A DNA stretch of 64,000 nucleotides from Fuerstiella sp. (GCA_029245955.1 JAQWOH010000043.1:62001-126000), one strand, 5' to 3'; shown: positions 1 through 9,598, counted from the first letter of the stretch. Numbers and translations: made by a program. Notes: generated by a model from the sequence alone, not told the origin.

Positions 1-2
1 TC

Positions 3-1058
3 GCGCTGGCCCTGGACCATCTCAGCGAACGTGATTCGCTCAAGTCAGGACTCGCTCAAGCCAGAAACGTCAACAAGTCGCTGCGGCAGCACTTTGACAC
101 TGAGTTCAAGCTGATCGGCGACAGCTCTGCCATGACGGATCTGCGTGAGAAGATTGTGCTGATTGCTGAGACACATGCCAACGTTTTGATACGTGGCGAG
201 AGCGGATGCGGCAAGGAACTGATCGCTCGCAACATCCACTTCAACAGCCCGCGACGGGAAGGACCGTTCGTCTGCCTGAACTGCGCGGCACTCAACGAAA
301 ACCTTCTGGAAAGCGAATTATTTGGTCACGAAAAAGGTGCCTTCACCGGAGCATCTGACCGCAAGATCGGACGTTTTGAACAGGCCCACCAGGGAACGTT
401 GTTCCTGGATGAAGTCGGCGAGATGAGTACGGCGATCCAGGCGAAGTTTCTCAGAGCACTGGAAGGACATCCCTTCGAGCGAATTGGCGGCCGCAAACCG
501 ATTGAGGTCGATGTCCGCATCGTCGCGGCCACGAACAAGGATCTGGAAGAAGCCGTGGAAGGTGGAGACTTTCGAAAGGACCTCTATTTCCGACTGCACG
601 TGGCAGAATTGATCGCTCGACCGTTACGGGAGCGTCCGGACGACATTCCGATTCTGGCTGAATTTTTCCTGCAAAAATTCGTGGAGAAAACCGGGCGCGT
701 GATTTCCGGCTATTCTGAAGACGCACAGTCGTTGCTGACCAGCTACGACTGGCCAGGCAATGTCCGTGAGCTGCAAAACACGATCGAACGCACTGTTATT
801 CTGTGTCGCAACGAGATCATCCGTGGAACAGATGTCCAGTTATCTTCATTTGCCAGTCGACTGTCGTCTCAGCCAACACTGCCTGCCGCCACTGTGAACT
901 ACCACGAAATGTCGCTGAGTGACGTGGAACGCGATCATATTCTGGCAACGCTGGATTTTACCGATTGGAATAAGTCGCAGGCAGCACAGATTCTGGGCAT
1001 CGAACGCTCAACTCTGGACCGGAAACTGAAACGATACCACGTGTCAAGACCAGAATAG
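3..1058 (+). CDS. Sigma-54-dependent transcriptional activator, 5' end outside window
   Basis: An NtrC-type bacterial enhancer-binding protein that would hydrolyse ATP to remodel sigma-54 RNA polymerase. The frame is open to the left edge, so the N-terminus (probably a receiver or other sensor domain) is missing. Visible in order: a short linker, the AAA+ sigma-54 interaction domain starting near FKLIGDSSAM, Walker A GESGCGKE (about nt 198-221), the sigma-54-contacting loop GAFTGA, Walker B LFLDEVGEM, an arginine-finger region, and a C-terminal Fis-type helix-turn-helix (KSQAAQILGIERSTLDRKL). The ATG at 132 lies inside the domain and is not the true start. The target genes and the signal cannot be told from this fragment. 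Confidence 0.95.
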   Translation, partial: ALALDHLSERDSLKSGLAQARNVNKSLRQHFDTEFKLIGDSSAMTDLREKIVLIAETHANVLIRGESGCGKELIARNIHFNSPRREGPFVCLNCAALNENLLESELFGHEKGAFTGASDRKIGRFEQAHQGTLFLDEVGEMSTAIQAKFLRALEGHPFERIGGRKPIEVDVRIVAATNKDLEEAVEGGDFRKDLYFRLHVAELIARPLRERPDDIPILAEFFLQKFVEKTGRVISGYSEDAQSLLTSYDWPGNVRELQNTIERTVILCRNEIIRGTDVQLSSFASRLSSQPTLPAATVNYHEMSLSDVERDHILATLDFTDWNKSQAAQILGIERSTLDRKLKRYHVSRPE

Positions 1059-1168
1059 TTTTTCTAAAAAATCGCCTCAGTTCACTGGTTTTTCGGGGGC
1101 CCAGCGGCTGAGATACCAAGATAGCTCAAGCTTCCCCAGGAATCGTTATCCCGGATTGTTCTTTTTTG

Positions 1169-1197
1169 TTGACAATTCGCCACGCCGCTTCAAGAAT
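1169..1197 (+). promoter_or_regulatory. Candidate sigma-70-type promoter
   Basis: A perfect TTGACA (1169-1174) is followed after 17 bases by AAGAAT (1192-1197), which matches four of six bases of the -10 consensus. It lies in the 299-base gap after the sigma-54 activator and about 160 bases upstream of the small gene at 1358. The match is by eye only. Confidence 0.3.
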
Positions 1198-1357
1198 CGG
1201 CGTCGAACGGATTTCACTGTCACTGAGTGTGTGTTTTCGGTTGTTGGTCCTGGAAGGCCAGGTAGACAACCAGCCGATTCAGGGCGGGCCATAGAGGGAG
1301 CCAATGGAATGGCGAAAGTTCAGCAACCTTGTGCTTTGCTAACATTGGAGCCATTGA

Positions 1358-1681
1358 ATGTCGTCGTTTTTAGCTGAGTTGGACGGAACTCTCGAATCAC
1401 TTTCAGCAATTGAAGGTTATGAGTTCCTAAGTGATTTGGACGCCGGGTTTGAAGAAGAACTGAAATCACTGGGAGTTGATCCCGGGGCACCAACGGCTGC
1501 CAAGCCGGGGTCAGAAGAAAAAGTGATGATGTTGGCCGCGCGTTACGCAGCTGGATTGCCGTTGTGGCACAACGATGACTGCTACGACCACGGTCCTGGC
1601 AGCGTTGGCAATCTGATTGTGGACAACAATATCGTAGTGGACGGAACGACTGCAGCAGACGAGCAATTTGACGTTGCCTGA
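1358..1681 (+). CDS. Small acidic protein of unknown function
   Basis: A 107-residue acidic protein that I do not recognise. The first ~50 residues are rich in Glu, Asp and Leu and probably helical. The second half changes character: a hydrophobic stretch MLAARYAAGLPLW is followed by HNDDCYDHG and a Gly/Val/Asp-rich tail. There is no signal peptide. A candidate promoter lies upstream and a good intrinsic terminator sits 40 bases after the stop, so it looks like a single-gene transcript. That terminator and the non-random composition favour it over the longer antisense frame at the same place. A leader plus processed C-terminus is conceivable, but no modification enzyme is adjacent. Confidence 0.6.
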   Translation: MSSFLAELDGTLESLSAIEGYEFLSDLDAGFEEELKSLGVDPGAPTAAKPGSEEKVMMLAARYAAGLPLWHNDDCYDHGPGSVGNLIVDNNIVVDGTTAADEQFDVA

Positions 1682-1720
1682 CTGAGCAGTACGACAGGCA
1701 ATCAGTCCCTAAGAAATAAA

Positions 1721-1752
1721 GGCACCCTGCCGGGCCTCGACAGGGTGCCTTA
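1721..1752 (+). terminator. Intrinsic terminator after the small acidic gene
   Basis: GGCACCCTG (1721-1729) pairs perfectly with CAGGGTGCC (1741-1749) across an 11-base loop, followed by a short TTATT tract. It ends the transcript of the gene at 1358-1681. Confidence 0.75.
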
Positions 1753-2012
1753 TTCACAGGGTCAGCAGAGGTTGGTCCGTCGTCAATCTGCTCCACACAA
1801 GTGGAGCAGCCTGCGTCTTGATTCCGCTGCTGAATCCCGCTTCCCGGGCTCGCCGCATGTTCGTTGAACAAACATTGACACTGGCTTCCCGCACAGCAGC
1901 GTCGAATGCGGCGTTTCCTCAACACCTGTCCCCCGCACGTTCGTGCCGGAGAATCAAACGCAGAACAGTAGAATAAAAGCCGAAACACCTCTGCATCCGG
2001 CATCCTCGGCTC

Positions 2013-2339
2013 TTAGAAGCCGGATTCTTCGCCTTCGATCTGCGCCTGCAGTTCGTCTCGCTCACGACGAGTTACTTCGAGATCGAACATCAAGTATTTA
2101 ACATCCAGACGCAGCTGCGATAACGCCTCCTGAACCAGTCCCAGAATCCTTCTTCGCCGAAGGGCTGATTCTGTGACACGGCTATACAGCGCCTGCAGTT
2201 CCTCGTGTCTGGCCGCATCGATGTCGATGCCACGGATCAAGTCGCCGAGTTCAACAAGCTCTGCAGGCAGATCCTCGGCAGGTCGAGCTTCAAATCGTTT
2301 TGGGGGACTCATAGGGTATCCTGAACTATTCATGCTCAC
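2013..2339 (-). CDS. Small predicted coiled-coil protein, unknown function
   Basis: A 108-residue cytoplasmic protein without a recognised domain. After a Pro-rich N-terminus (PPKRFEARPAEDLPAELVE), residues ~35-102 are almost continuous charged heptad-like helix with an arginine cluster RRRRIL in the middle. This suggests a coiled coil or helical hairpin used for oligomerisation. Translation may begin at the second Met (MSPPKRF, start at 2309) rather than the first. The gene runs opposite to its neighbours and stands alone. Function unknown. Confidence 0.6.
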   Translation of the reverse strand: MSMNSSGYPMSPPKRFEARPAEDLPAELVELGDLIRGIDIDAARHEELQALYSRVTESALRRRRILGLVQEALSQLRLDVKYLMFDLEVTRRERDELQAQIEGEESGF

Positions 2340-2742
2340 GCAGTAAGAACTGCTGATATGGAAGACAATTCTGCAGAATCAGCCTTGTACTCGCAAGGAA
2401 ATACCGATGCCGATTTCACAATCGGCCCCTGTCGTCGTTATGACCGGAACGGATTAATATTGCCCCTTTCTCCCGGTAACCCCGATAACCGACAAACCTG
2501 ACATTCAGCAAACAGGTCAGACGTCCGCAAAGCAAAGCCGACTTTTTCAACAAATACTTTGGTAATGCGGCGGCCAAGTCAACTTTTTCTCACGAAATGC
2601 ACGGCCCGAATGCCTGTCTCGTAACGAGGTCTGGGGCAGAACAGGTGTCATTTCTGGTCTCTCCATGAACGCTGTTCTATGGTATTCTGCCAGCCCTCAG
2701 TTTCATCATATTTCCATCACGGTCTGGGAAGTTGTGACACGG
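2340..2742. other. Divergent intergenic region
   Basis: About 400 bases separate the small coiled-coil gene (minus) from the large secreted-protein gene (plus), so promoters for both should lie here. The only structure seen is a perfect 6-bp inverted repeat GCCGAT/ATCGGC with a 6-base loop at 2409-2426. No gene or convincing promoter was recognised. Confidence 0.4.
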
Positions 2743-5613
2743 ATGTCGCGATCCATTATTCAGGAAGAATCTCCCCCCACGACAGGCCGCGGCCTGTCAT
2801 TCCCCGGGGTTCAGGTGCTGTTGGGGATGGTTGCGGCGTCAGCTTCAGCCGGACTGGCCGACGACACCAGTGAAAAATGGCAAGTCATCATTCCGTCAGG
2901 ACAGTCAGTTCAGATGGAACAACAGCAAGTGGCGAGCGATGATAGTGATGAGACGCTTCAGATTCAGCTGGGCTCGTCTGCGGACTTTCAACAGGTCCGC
3001 GTCATCTCCGTCCGTCAACCGGCCACGGTTGTCGATGAATTCAACGCAACGGTTCGATTGAATGCCACGCAATCGGGACTGCGGCTGGCACTGCGGCTGG
3101 TACTGCCGCGTCAGAAAGATCCTCGAACCGGTCAGCCTCTGACTGGCCTCGTAGCGGGCGACACGTACAAAAGGGCAGAGACCTGGCAAACGCTGTCTGT
3201 AGCGGGCAGTCGGTCCGCAGTGGCATCTGAGGTCAGACGTCTTCGTGCGGCGCTGCATCAGTCAAATCTGAATTTTTCCGATGCGTATTTTGACGCGTGC
3301 GTGCTGGTGGCCGAGGTGCATTCCGGCACAACGTTCATTGAAATCGGTGCATCAGCGTATGGACCCATAGTTGCGCCGCGTGCAGGAATTGTTGTGAGGA
3401 ATCCAGCTGCCCCCGTGCAATCCGATGTGACTGAACGGCGAGTCAAAATTGAACGTGACAGAATTCTTGTTGATAATGTCACAACGTTCCCGATATTCAT
3501 GCCCGATCATGGAGAATCTCCGGAGACTCTGCTGCAGCTTGGTGTCAATGCGGTTTGGGTGGCCGATGTAAACAACGTGGAGCGAATGCAGACGCTGAAG
3601 GATATCCGGATGGTGGTAATTGCCACACCGCCACATCCACAGTTCGATCCAGCCGATTTCAATACACCGCTCCAGGGTCTGCCTCCACTCGATCAGTTGC
3701 ACCCGGATCCAGATGCCTGGCTGCTGGGAACGCGCGTGGGGACAGAACAGCAACCGCATCTGCTGGCCTGGGCTCGGGCAATCCGCACTGCTGACCGAAT
3801 CATGAGACGCCCGTTGATGGCAGATGTTCTGGCTGCCGAAGGAGTGGCCTCTCGCCAGATAGATATCGTTGGGATCAGCCAAACACTGCCCGGGGGAACG
3901 ACCACATTCGGCGAATCTCGAAACAGGTCCTACCTGAGGCTAAACTCTTCTGCGCAGCTGACACTACCATGGGAGTGGATTCATGTAGAACCATCCGGTC
4001 ACCTTGCGGCGTGGCGCCGTTCGGTTGGCGCAGAACCGGTCTTTGTGGAACCTGAACAGGTGATGATGCAGGTCGTCGCTGCACTTTCGGCGGGATCTCG
4101 TGGCATTGGATTCTGGAAAACACAATCGCTCGAATCGAATGACCCGGCACAACTCGAAACGGCCAGAATCATCGAACTGGCCAACCTGTACGTCGACATT
4201 CTGGCTCCATTGCTAGCGAGTAGTCGCGTTCACGGTCACATTGCGATGACTCTGAGAGGTACTGACGCGGAGCGGGAAAGTAAGGACGTCTCATGGCTCA
4301 ATGCCGTAACGGGAACGACAGTGGCCGACCCTGGTTACAATCAGATTCCTGAGGTTCCTGATGCAGCGATGCTGAACGGAGCGGGACCATCACTGATCCT
4401 CGCAGGATTCTGGGACCATGCTTCGCATTTTGTGCCTCAGCATTTGTATGCACGGTCCGCCGAACTGACCGTTGCGGCTGGTGAAACCGCCTCGGCGTGG
4501 CAGGTTTTTGCGACAGGCGTTAAGGGTTTGCGACGTCAGCCGACAGCGGGTGGTCTGGCACTGACAATCCGCGATTTCGACCAGGTTGCGACAGTCCTGA
4601 TATCGTCGGATCAGGAACAACAGAAACGGCTGGAAGCGCGCGTGCACTCTCACGCCCGACGAGCAGGCCAGCTTTTTATCGAACTGGCGGAACTCAAACT
4701 TGCCCGAGTGCAGACCACTTGTCACAGGATCGACAGCATGACGTCGATTGCTGGATCAACGCCCCAGCTGTTTGCTCAGGCACAAGAACAGATCGAAATG
4801 GCACATCAGGCGCAGACACGACGTGATTTCCGCGGCGCCGAACGCCATGCCCGTCAATCTATGCACTCCGTCAGGACAGTTCAAAATCTCTATTGGAATG
4901 CAGCGCTTCGTGGACTGACCACTCCCGCGGCCAGTCCTCACACAATCAACTTTGCTGCGTTACCCGACCATTGGCGAATGTTAACGCGAATTGAGTCAAG
5001 TCAGGCGTCTGAAAATCTGATTCCGTCCGGAAAATTCGACAGTCTCAGACTTCTGACTGAGAGTCTGTGGGAACCCGTGTCTCCACAGCCTGCGACATAT
5101 CATTCCAGCGCGGATATTGTGACCGAGAATCGTGGTCCCAATCAGGTACTGCGAATGCGGGCATGGAAACGGTCCTCCGAAGTGACAGCGATCTCCGGAC
5201 AACCGACGCTTCTGGTTCAGGCTCCGGAGATCATCGCCCAGCGCGGCGACGTATTTGAGATCAGCGGAAAAGTTCGGATTGGTCAGGGTGTGCAATCTGC
5301 GAACGACGCCCCGTTTCTTGTTTTTGACAGTGACCTGGGTCCCGAGTTCGCAGTGCGGCCTGAGCTGGAACCGTCATGGAGAGCCTTCCGAATTCTTCGC
5401 GAAGCGTCGAAAACAGGACCGTTCAGGATATGGCTGGCACTGACAGGTTCGGCGGAAGTATTTATCGACGATTTTTCGGTTGTCCAACAAGCACGTCTGC
5501 CGTCAGCGGAAACCCTTCCGAAATTTGGAGAAACCGCACAACCGGCGGGCTCCCGGCCCACACGCGGTTCCCGTGTGCAGGGCGCGGGATATTCCATCCA
5601 GTCGTTTCCCTGA
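2743..5613 (+). CDS. Large secreted protein, possibly carbohydrate-active
   Basis: About 957 residues. I chose the ATG at 2743 because it puts a hydrophobic signal-like segment (LSFPGVQVLLGMVAASASAG) near the N-terminus; an in-frame ATG at 2665 would add 26 residues. After a beta-rich N-terminal part comes a segment (about residues 240-560) with phrases typical of TIM-barrel glycoside hydrolase-like folds, such as LLQLGVNAVWVADVNN and SRGIGFWKTQSLESND. A helical, heavily charged segment (about 670-750) follows. The C-terminal part ends with a galactose-binding-like beta-sandwich pattern (GDVFEISGKVRIGQG and AEVFIDDFSVV). No catalytic pair can be assigned. It is likely an exported sugar-binding or sugar-processing protein, but the function is inferred from fold hints only. 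Confidence 0.75.
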   Translation: MSRSIIQEESPPTTGRGLSFPGVQVLLGMVAASASAGLADDTSEKWQVIIPSGQSVQMEQQQVASDDSDETLQIQLGSSADFQQVRVISVRQPATVVDEFNATVRLNATQSGLRLALRLVLPRQKDPRTGQPLTGLVAGDTYKRAETWQTLSVAGSRSAVASEVRRLRAALHQSNLNFSDAYFDACVLVAEVHSGTTFIEIGASAYGPIVAPRAGIVVRNPAAPVQSDVTERRVKIERDRILVDNVTTFPIFMPDHGESPETLLQLGVNAVWVADVNNVERMQTLKDIRMVVIATPPHPQFDPADFNTPLQGLPPLDQLHPDPDAWLLGTRVGTEQQPHLLAWARAIRTADRIMRRPLMADVLAAEGVASRQIDIVGISQTLPGGTTTFGESRNRSYLRLNSSAQLTLPWEWIHVEPSGHLAAWRRSVGAEPVFVEPEQVMMQVVAALSAGSRGIGFWKTQSLESNDPAQLETARIIELANLYVDILAPLLASSRVHGHIAMTLRGTDAERESKDVSWLNAVTGTTVADPGYNQIPEVPDAAMLNGAGPSLILAGFWDHASHFVPQHLYARSAELTVAAGETASAWQVFATGVKGLRRQPTAGGLALTIRDFDQVATVLISSDQEQQKRLEARVHSHARRAGQLFIELAELKLARVQTTCHRIDSMTSIAGSTPQLFAQAQEQIEMAHQAQTRRDFRGAERHARQSMHSVRTVQNLYWNAALRGLTTPAASPHTINFAALPDHWRMLTRIESSQASENLIPSGKFDSLRLLTESLWEPVSPQPATYHSSADIVTENRGPNQVLRMRAWKRSSEVTAISGQPTLLVQAPEIIAQRGDVFEISGKVRIGQGVQSANDAPFLVFDSDLGPEFAVRPELEPSWRAFRILREASKTGPFRIWLALTGSAEVFIDDFSVVQQARLPSAETLPKFGETAQPAGSRPTRGSRVQGAGYSIQSFP

Positions 5614-5884
5614 GAATGCGTTGGCGGATCACTCCTGGACAACGATGAAGCTTGCAGATGCAGGCCCAGTCGGTACTCTGTAAATGTCTCAGAGATCAGT
5701 CGACGGAAAATCACCACAGATTCCCACTCTTTTGACAAGACGCAGGTGAAGTCTGTGAGGTCCGTGACCGATTGGCAGTTTGTCCGCTGCCAGTCGCCGA
5801 AAACATGATTTCGGCGAAATGATCGTCCCTGCCAGTCGTGCACCGCGACTGCAACACCGTCTTAGTTTCAAGGATCACATCAGA

Positions 5885-6916
5885 ATGCCAATCGCCACTC
5901 CCGAACAATATGCAAAGATGCTTGATGCGGCCCAGCAGGGTGGCTACGCCTATCCGGGTATCAATGTCACGTCGATCGTGACCATGAATGCTGCGATGAA
6001 GGCTTTTGCCGATGCGAAATCTGACGGCATTATTCAGTATTCAACCGGAGCGGGGGAGTTTGCGTCCGGCCTGAATGTCAAAGACGCCGTTCATGGTGTC
6101 ATCGTTTTGGCGGAAGCAGCTCACCGACTGGCGGAAAAATACGACATTCTGGTGGCTCTGCATACGGACCACTGCCAGCCCAAAAAGGTTGACTCATTCC
6201 TCAAGCCACTGATCGAAGCCACCACAGCCCGCCGCGCGGCCGGGCAGGGTAATCTCTTCCAGTCTCATATGTACGACGGATCGGAATTGCCGCTGGACGA
6301 AAACATCGCTCAAAGCCAGGAGCTGCTGAAACTCTGTGCAGCGAACGAGATCATACTGGAGGTTGAAGCTGGAGTTGTCGGAGGCGAAGAAGACGGCATC
6401 GATCATTCGGACATGCCTGCGGAAAAGCTGTACACAACACCGGAGGATATGGTGAAGGTTCATGAGTCGCTGCACGACCTTGGCCGGTTTATGTTCGCCG
6501 CAACCTTCGGCAATGTACACGGTCACTACAAGCCGGGAGCTGTGAAACTTCGCCCCGAAATCCTGCAGGACGGACAGAAAGCAGTCACCGAAAAGTACGG
6601 TGCGGACTCAGAATTCGATCTGGTCTTCCACGGAGGATCCGGCACACCCACCGCGCAGCTTCAGGAAACACTGGACTACGGCGTCGTGAAAATGAACATC
6701 GATACGGACACGCAGTACGCGTTCACCCGTCCAATCGCGGACTGGATCCTGAAGCACTATGACGAGGTCCTGATGATCGACGGAGAGATCGGCTCCAAGA
6801 AAGCATATGATCCTCGAACCTATCTGAAGCTTGGTGAAACCGGCGTCGCTGACCGCCTGATGCGTGCGTGCGACGACCTTCGCAGCACCGGCAAGTCCAT
6901 TTTCGGAACGGTCTAG
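5885..6916 (+). CDS. fbaA: Class II fructose-bisphosphate aldolase
   Basis: Zinc-dependent aldolase that reversibly cleaves fructose 1,6-bisphosphate into glyceraldehyde 3-phosphate and dihydroxyacetone phosphate in glycolysis and gluconeogenesis. The 343-residue length suits the FbaA type. Zinc ligands are visible in LHTDHC, TFGNVHGHYKPG and LVFHGGSGT, and the conserved EVEAGVVGGEEDG block is present. The start at 5885 (MPIATPEQYAKML) matches the family; an upstream in-frame ATG at 5780 would add 35 unlike residues. It is monocistronic, with a strong terminator about 95 bases downstream. Confidence 0.96.
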   Translation: MPIATPEQYAKMLDAAQQGGYAYPGINVTSIVTMNAAMKAFADAKSDGIIQYSTGAGEFASGLNVKDAVHGVIVLAEAAHRLAEKYDILVALHTDHCQPKKVDSFLKPLIEATTARRAAGQGNLFQSHMYDGSELPLDENIAQSQELLKLCAANEIILEVEAGVVGGEEDGIDHSDMPAEKLYTTPEDMVKVHESLHDLGRFMFAATFGNVHGHYKPGAVKLRPEILQDGQKAVTEKYGADSEFDLVFHGGSGTPTAQLQETLDYGVVKMNIDTDTQYAFTRPIADWILKHYDEVLMIDGEIGSKKAYDPRTYLKLGETGVADRLMRACDDLRSTGKSIFGTV

Positions 6917-7011
6917 CCTTCATGTCGGCAACAAGGTATCACTGCTGAGTCATAAAGAATCAGCAGTACTCTTCCGAGCCGTTGCCGAAAATCATAAGGT
7001 AAGAATTCAGG

Positions 7012-7046
7012 CAGCCGTCACTCATCCCGAGTGACGGCTGTTTCTG
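7012..7046 (+). terminator. Strong intrinsic terminator after fbaA
   Basis: CAGCCGTCACTC pairs with GAGTGACGGCTG (12 bp, loop ATCCC) at 7012-7040, followed by TTTCTGTTGT. The rest of the 6917-7243 gap between fbaA and the convergent lipoprotein gene shows nothing else recognisable. Confidence 0.85.
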
Positions 7047-7243
7047 TTGTGTGATCCCGCTCGATCGACAGCGGTACACCGCTTGGTCAGCGTACCCGTC
7101 TGATGACGGCGGTGATCGATGTCATTTGCGATCTGAGATACACCTGCAGCATTTTACTCTGAGTTATAGCCGCAGAGCACGTCTTTCCCAAAACGACAGT
7201 GCCCTGGCACAAGCCACACGACCACATTGTCCTGACAACAGTT

Positions 7244-8152
7244 CTAATACTTGCTGTACTTCACCGTCACAGACTTCTCTCCCTGAACGGTCTCAACGGC
7301 GGCCAGTTCGATTGTGACGACCTGCTCGTTGCGAGACGACAAGGACTCATTCTGAAACATTAGTCGGCCAACAGACCAGTCATCCTGTTTCTGATAGCCG
7401 ATCACCACCGTTTCGCCGGTGTGCAGCTTCAGTTCAAACTGCTGTTCGTAGAGTGGCTGTATTCTCTGCCTGACCGGAAGTCGCTCGCCGGATTCGGCTA
7501 TGCTGTAACGAACAGACATTTCCCCGTAGTGTATCTGAGGCAGAAACTTAATGACCACCCAGCCGTCACCGATGTCGGCCGTGGAAACATGAAACATGCA
7601 GCGTGCATTCTGCAGTTCAACACCGTGCTTGAGACCCGCAATGTGGCCTGCAGGTATCAGCAGACTGTCTTCCGGCGACGGAATTTCGATCAGCGAAGTG
7701 CTGCCCTCCGGGAGAACAAGCTGAGTTCCGAAGACCGTCGATCCGTCGGCCTTCCGAGTGTCTTCCCCGCGTTCCTTCCGGGACGATGCGTTTTGCACTC
7801 GTTCACCACGAAGAAGACTGTTCAAAGCCCAAGGCAATGTACTGCCGGCCACACCGACTCGCAGTCCACTCTGATTGAGTCGACGACGATCTTCTGGCGA
7901 CATCAGTCCGCTTTCATCCAGCTCTTCCCAGATCCCGCTTCGAATTCGCTGATCTGTCGCCAGCGTTGTAACGTTTGACGTATTCAGACGCAGAATGGTC
8001 CGCACGGGAGCATCGCCCTTGAACTCAGACAGCTGATCTACTGTTACAGGTTTCCCTGTGGAGATCGCGTCCTCTCTCTGCATACCTATCAGCGCACACC
8101 CCGTCCCGGGCAGCAAGCTCAGCAACACAAGATGGGCGAATGGTCGGGACAT
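7244..8152 (-). CDS. Predicted lipoprotein, unknown function
   Basis: A 302-residue protein starting with a short hydrophobic signal (AHLVLLSLLPGTGC), so Cys-19 could be lipidated. The -3 to -1 residues are unusual, so this is not certain. The mature part has no family that I recognise. Its second half (about 150-300) is beta-strand rich and mentions no catalytic motif, for example LVLPEGSTSLIEIPSPEDSL and ELKLHTGETVVIGYQK, suggesting a beta-sandwich placed at the envelope. It converges with fbaA and stands alone. Confidence 0.7.
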   Translation of the reverse strand: MSRPFAHLVLLSLLPGTGCALIGMQREDAISTGKPVTVDQLSEFKGDAPVRTILRLNTSNVTTLATDQRIRSGIWEELDESGLMSPEDRRRLNQSGLRVGVAGSTLPWALNSLLRGERVQNASSRKERGEDTRKADGSTVFGTQLVLPEGSTSLIEIPSPEDSLLIPAGHIAGLKHGVELQNARCMFHVSTADIGDGWVVIKFLPQIHYGEMSVRYSIAESGERLPVRQRIQPLYEQQFELKLHTGETVVIGYQKQDDWSVGRLMFQNESLSSRNEQVVTIELAAVETVQGEKSVTVKYSKY

Positions 8153-8442
8153 ATTTCGATCGCGACGATGAATCGCGAATGGTGGAGTGCATAAAACGCC
8201 GGCTGATCAGGCCTCGCCAGAATCCGAAGAGAGTCGTTTCAGTCCATAAGTGGCTTTTTGTCTGCAGAATTATCCGGCCGGGCAAATCACGGCGAAGTGG
8301 CACACGGCCCTGAATTCGGGCAAACTACGAGAACCTTCTGGCTTTGGTCAATGTCAGAGACGCCAAAGATGAGAACTGCGCTGAGGTCGGGGAACTGCCG
8401 AGACACCAATAGCTTCAGGAAACGATCAGGAATCAACCACAC

Positions 8443-8943
8443 ATGCAGAATCTGCCGGTATTCAGAGTGGGTGAAGGACACGATGTCCACCGGACCATCG
8501 CCGGGCGACCACTCATTCTTGGAAATGTCTTCGTGGATTGCGACTTCGGCCTGGATGGACACAGCGACGCCGACGTCCTGCTGCATGCTGTGATTGACGC
8601 TTTGCTGGGAGCAACCGGACGTGGCGACATCGGAGAATGGTTTCCGAACACATCCGCTGAGTGGAAAGACGCCGATTCGGCCGACCTGCTGGCGAACGTA
8701 TGGCAGTCGCTGGCGGCCGACGGATGGCAGATCCAGAATCTTGACTGTACAATTTGTGCAGAGAAACCACGTCTGGGCCCGTGGAAACCACTGATTCGGG
8801 AACGAGTCGCCCAGTTGCTTGACCTGTCTGCAGAACGAGTGAACGTCAAAGCGAAGTCCGGTGAGGCAGTAGGACCAGTGGGCCGGGGCGACGCAATCAC
8901 AGCAGATGCTGTTGTTCTGCTGACTGGAAAGCCGAAAACATAA
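8443..8943 (+). CDS. ispF: 2-C-methyl-D-erythritol 2,4-cyclodiphosphate synthase
   Basis: IspF catalyses the fifth step of the MEP isoprenoid pathway, cyclising CDP-methylerythritol 2-phosphate with release of CMP. The 166-residue length is standard. The metal-binding Asp/His pair is in GEGHDVHR, the DGHSDADVLLHA block and GDIGEWFP are intact. The C-terminal nucleotide-contact region reads KAKSGEAVGPVGRGDAI instead of the common TTTEKLGFTGRGEGI, a divergent but still recognisable form. A ribosome-binding site (AGGAA) lies 10 bases before the ATG. ruvC begins 3 bases after the stop, so the genes are probably co-transcribed and translationally coupled. Confidence 0.95.
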   Translation: MQNLPVFRVGEGHDVHRTIAGRPLILGNVFVDCDFGLDGHSDADVLLHAVIDALLGATGRGDIGEWFPNTSAEWKDADSADLLANVWQSLAADGWQIQNLDCTICAEKPRLGPWKPLIRERVAQLLDLSAERVNVKAKSGEAVGPVGRGDAITADAVVLLTGKPKT

Positions 8944-8946
8944 TTC

Positions 8947-9471
8947 ATGTCATTCGCAGCCAACACACACTCACAGGTGACACCCCACGATCGCTATCTG
9001 GGAATAGACCCCGGACTCAATCGCACCGGCTATGCACTCATCGAACGCAGAACTGGTGGCCCTTTTCTGCGCGAGGGCGGAATTCTTCGTTCCACGCCAA
9101 AAGCCACGCTGCATTATCGAATTCATGAAATCGCCAAAGGGCTGCGTGAAGTTCTGGAAGAGCTTGAGCCCGAAGTCGTTGCTATCGAACAGTTATTCTC
9201 ACACGTTCGAAACCCCCAAACAGCGATTCTCATGGCTCATGTCCGCGGCGCAATTCTGCTGACACTGGCAGAACGTGAGATACCTGTCGTGCACTACACG
9301 CCCACTCAGGTTAAGCGTTTACTGACGGGCAGCGGACAGGCTCCTAAGGAACAGATTCAGCACGCCGTGAAGGCAGAGCTGAAACTTGATACGATTCCGG
9401 AACCAAACGATGTGGCCGACGCGTCGGCCATCGCATTGTGTCTGTATCACTCCGTCAAGTTTGCTGCCTGA
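8947..9471 (+). CDS. ruvC: Crossover junction endodeoxyribonuclease RuvC
   Basis: RuvC cuts Holliday junctions symmetrically during recombinational repair. The 174-residue protein shows the RNase H-like fold with acidic catalytic residues in GIDPGLNRTGYA, VAIEQLFS and the C-terminal NDVADASAIALC. The N-terminal ~14 residues before YLGIDPG are a little longer than usual. It follows ispF by 3 bases and precedes ruvA by about 130 bases on the same strand. ruvB, often linked, is not in the window. Confidence 0.96.
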   Translation: MSFAANTHSQVTPHDRYLGIDPGLNRTGYALIERRTGGPFLREGGILRSTPKATLHYRIHEIAKGLREVLEELEPEVVAIEQLFSHVRNPQTAILMAHVRGAILLTLAEREIPVVHYTPTQVKRLLTGSGQAPKEQIQHAVKAELKLDTIPEPNDVADASAIALCLYHSVKFAA

Positions 9472-9598
9472 TACCGTCATGGACTGTCTGTACGAGCTAT
9501 CGCTGGGAAGCTGACGTTCTGTTCCCTTGGTCGAGTCGCAGGGTCGGACAGAACAGACCGTTACTTCTTTTGACAAAATCTTATCGCTGGACTGTGTT

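Noticed and set aside
1320..2003. 227-residue open frame on the minus strand over the small acidic gene
   Set aside because: Cys/Arg/Gln/Ser-rich composition with no domain, and it runs through the plus-strand intrinsic terminator at 1721-1752. The plus-strand frame has better composition and signals.
9570..9598. TTGACA with a 17-base spacer just before ruvA
   Set aside because: The -10 position reads TGTGTT, a poor match, and it would leave almost no leader before the ruvA start.
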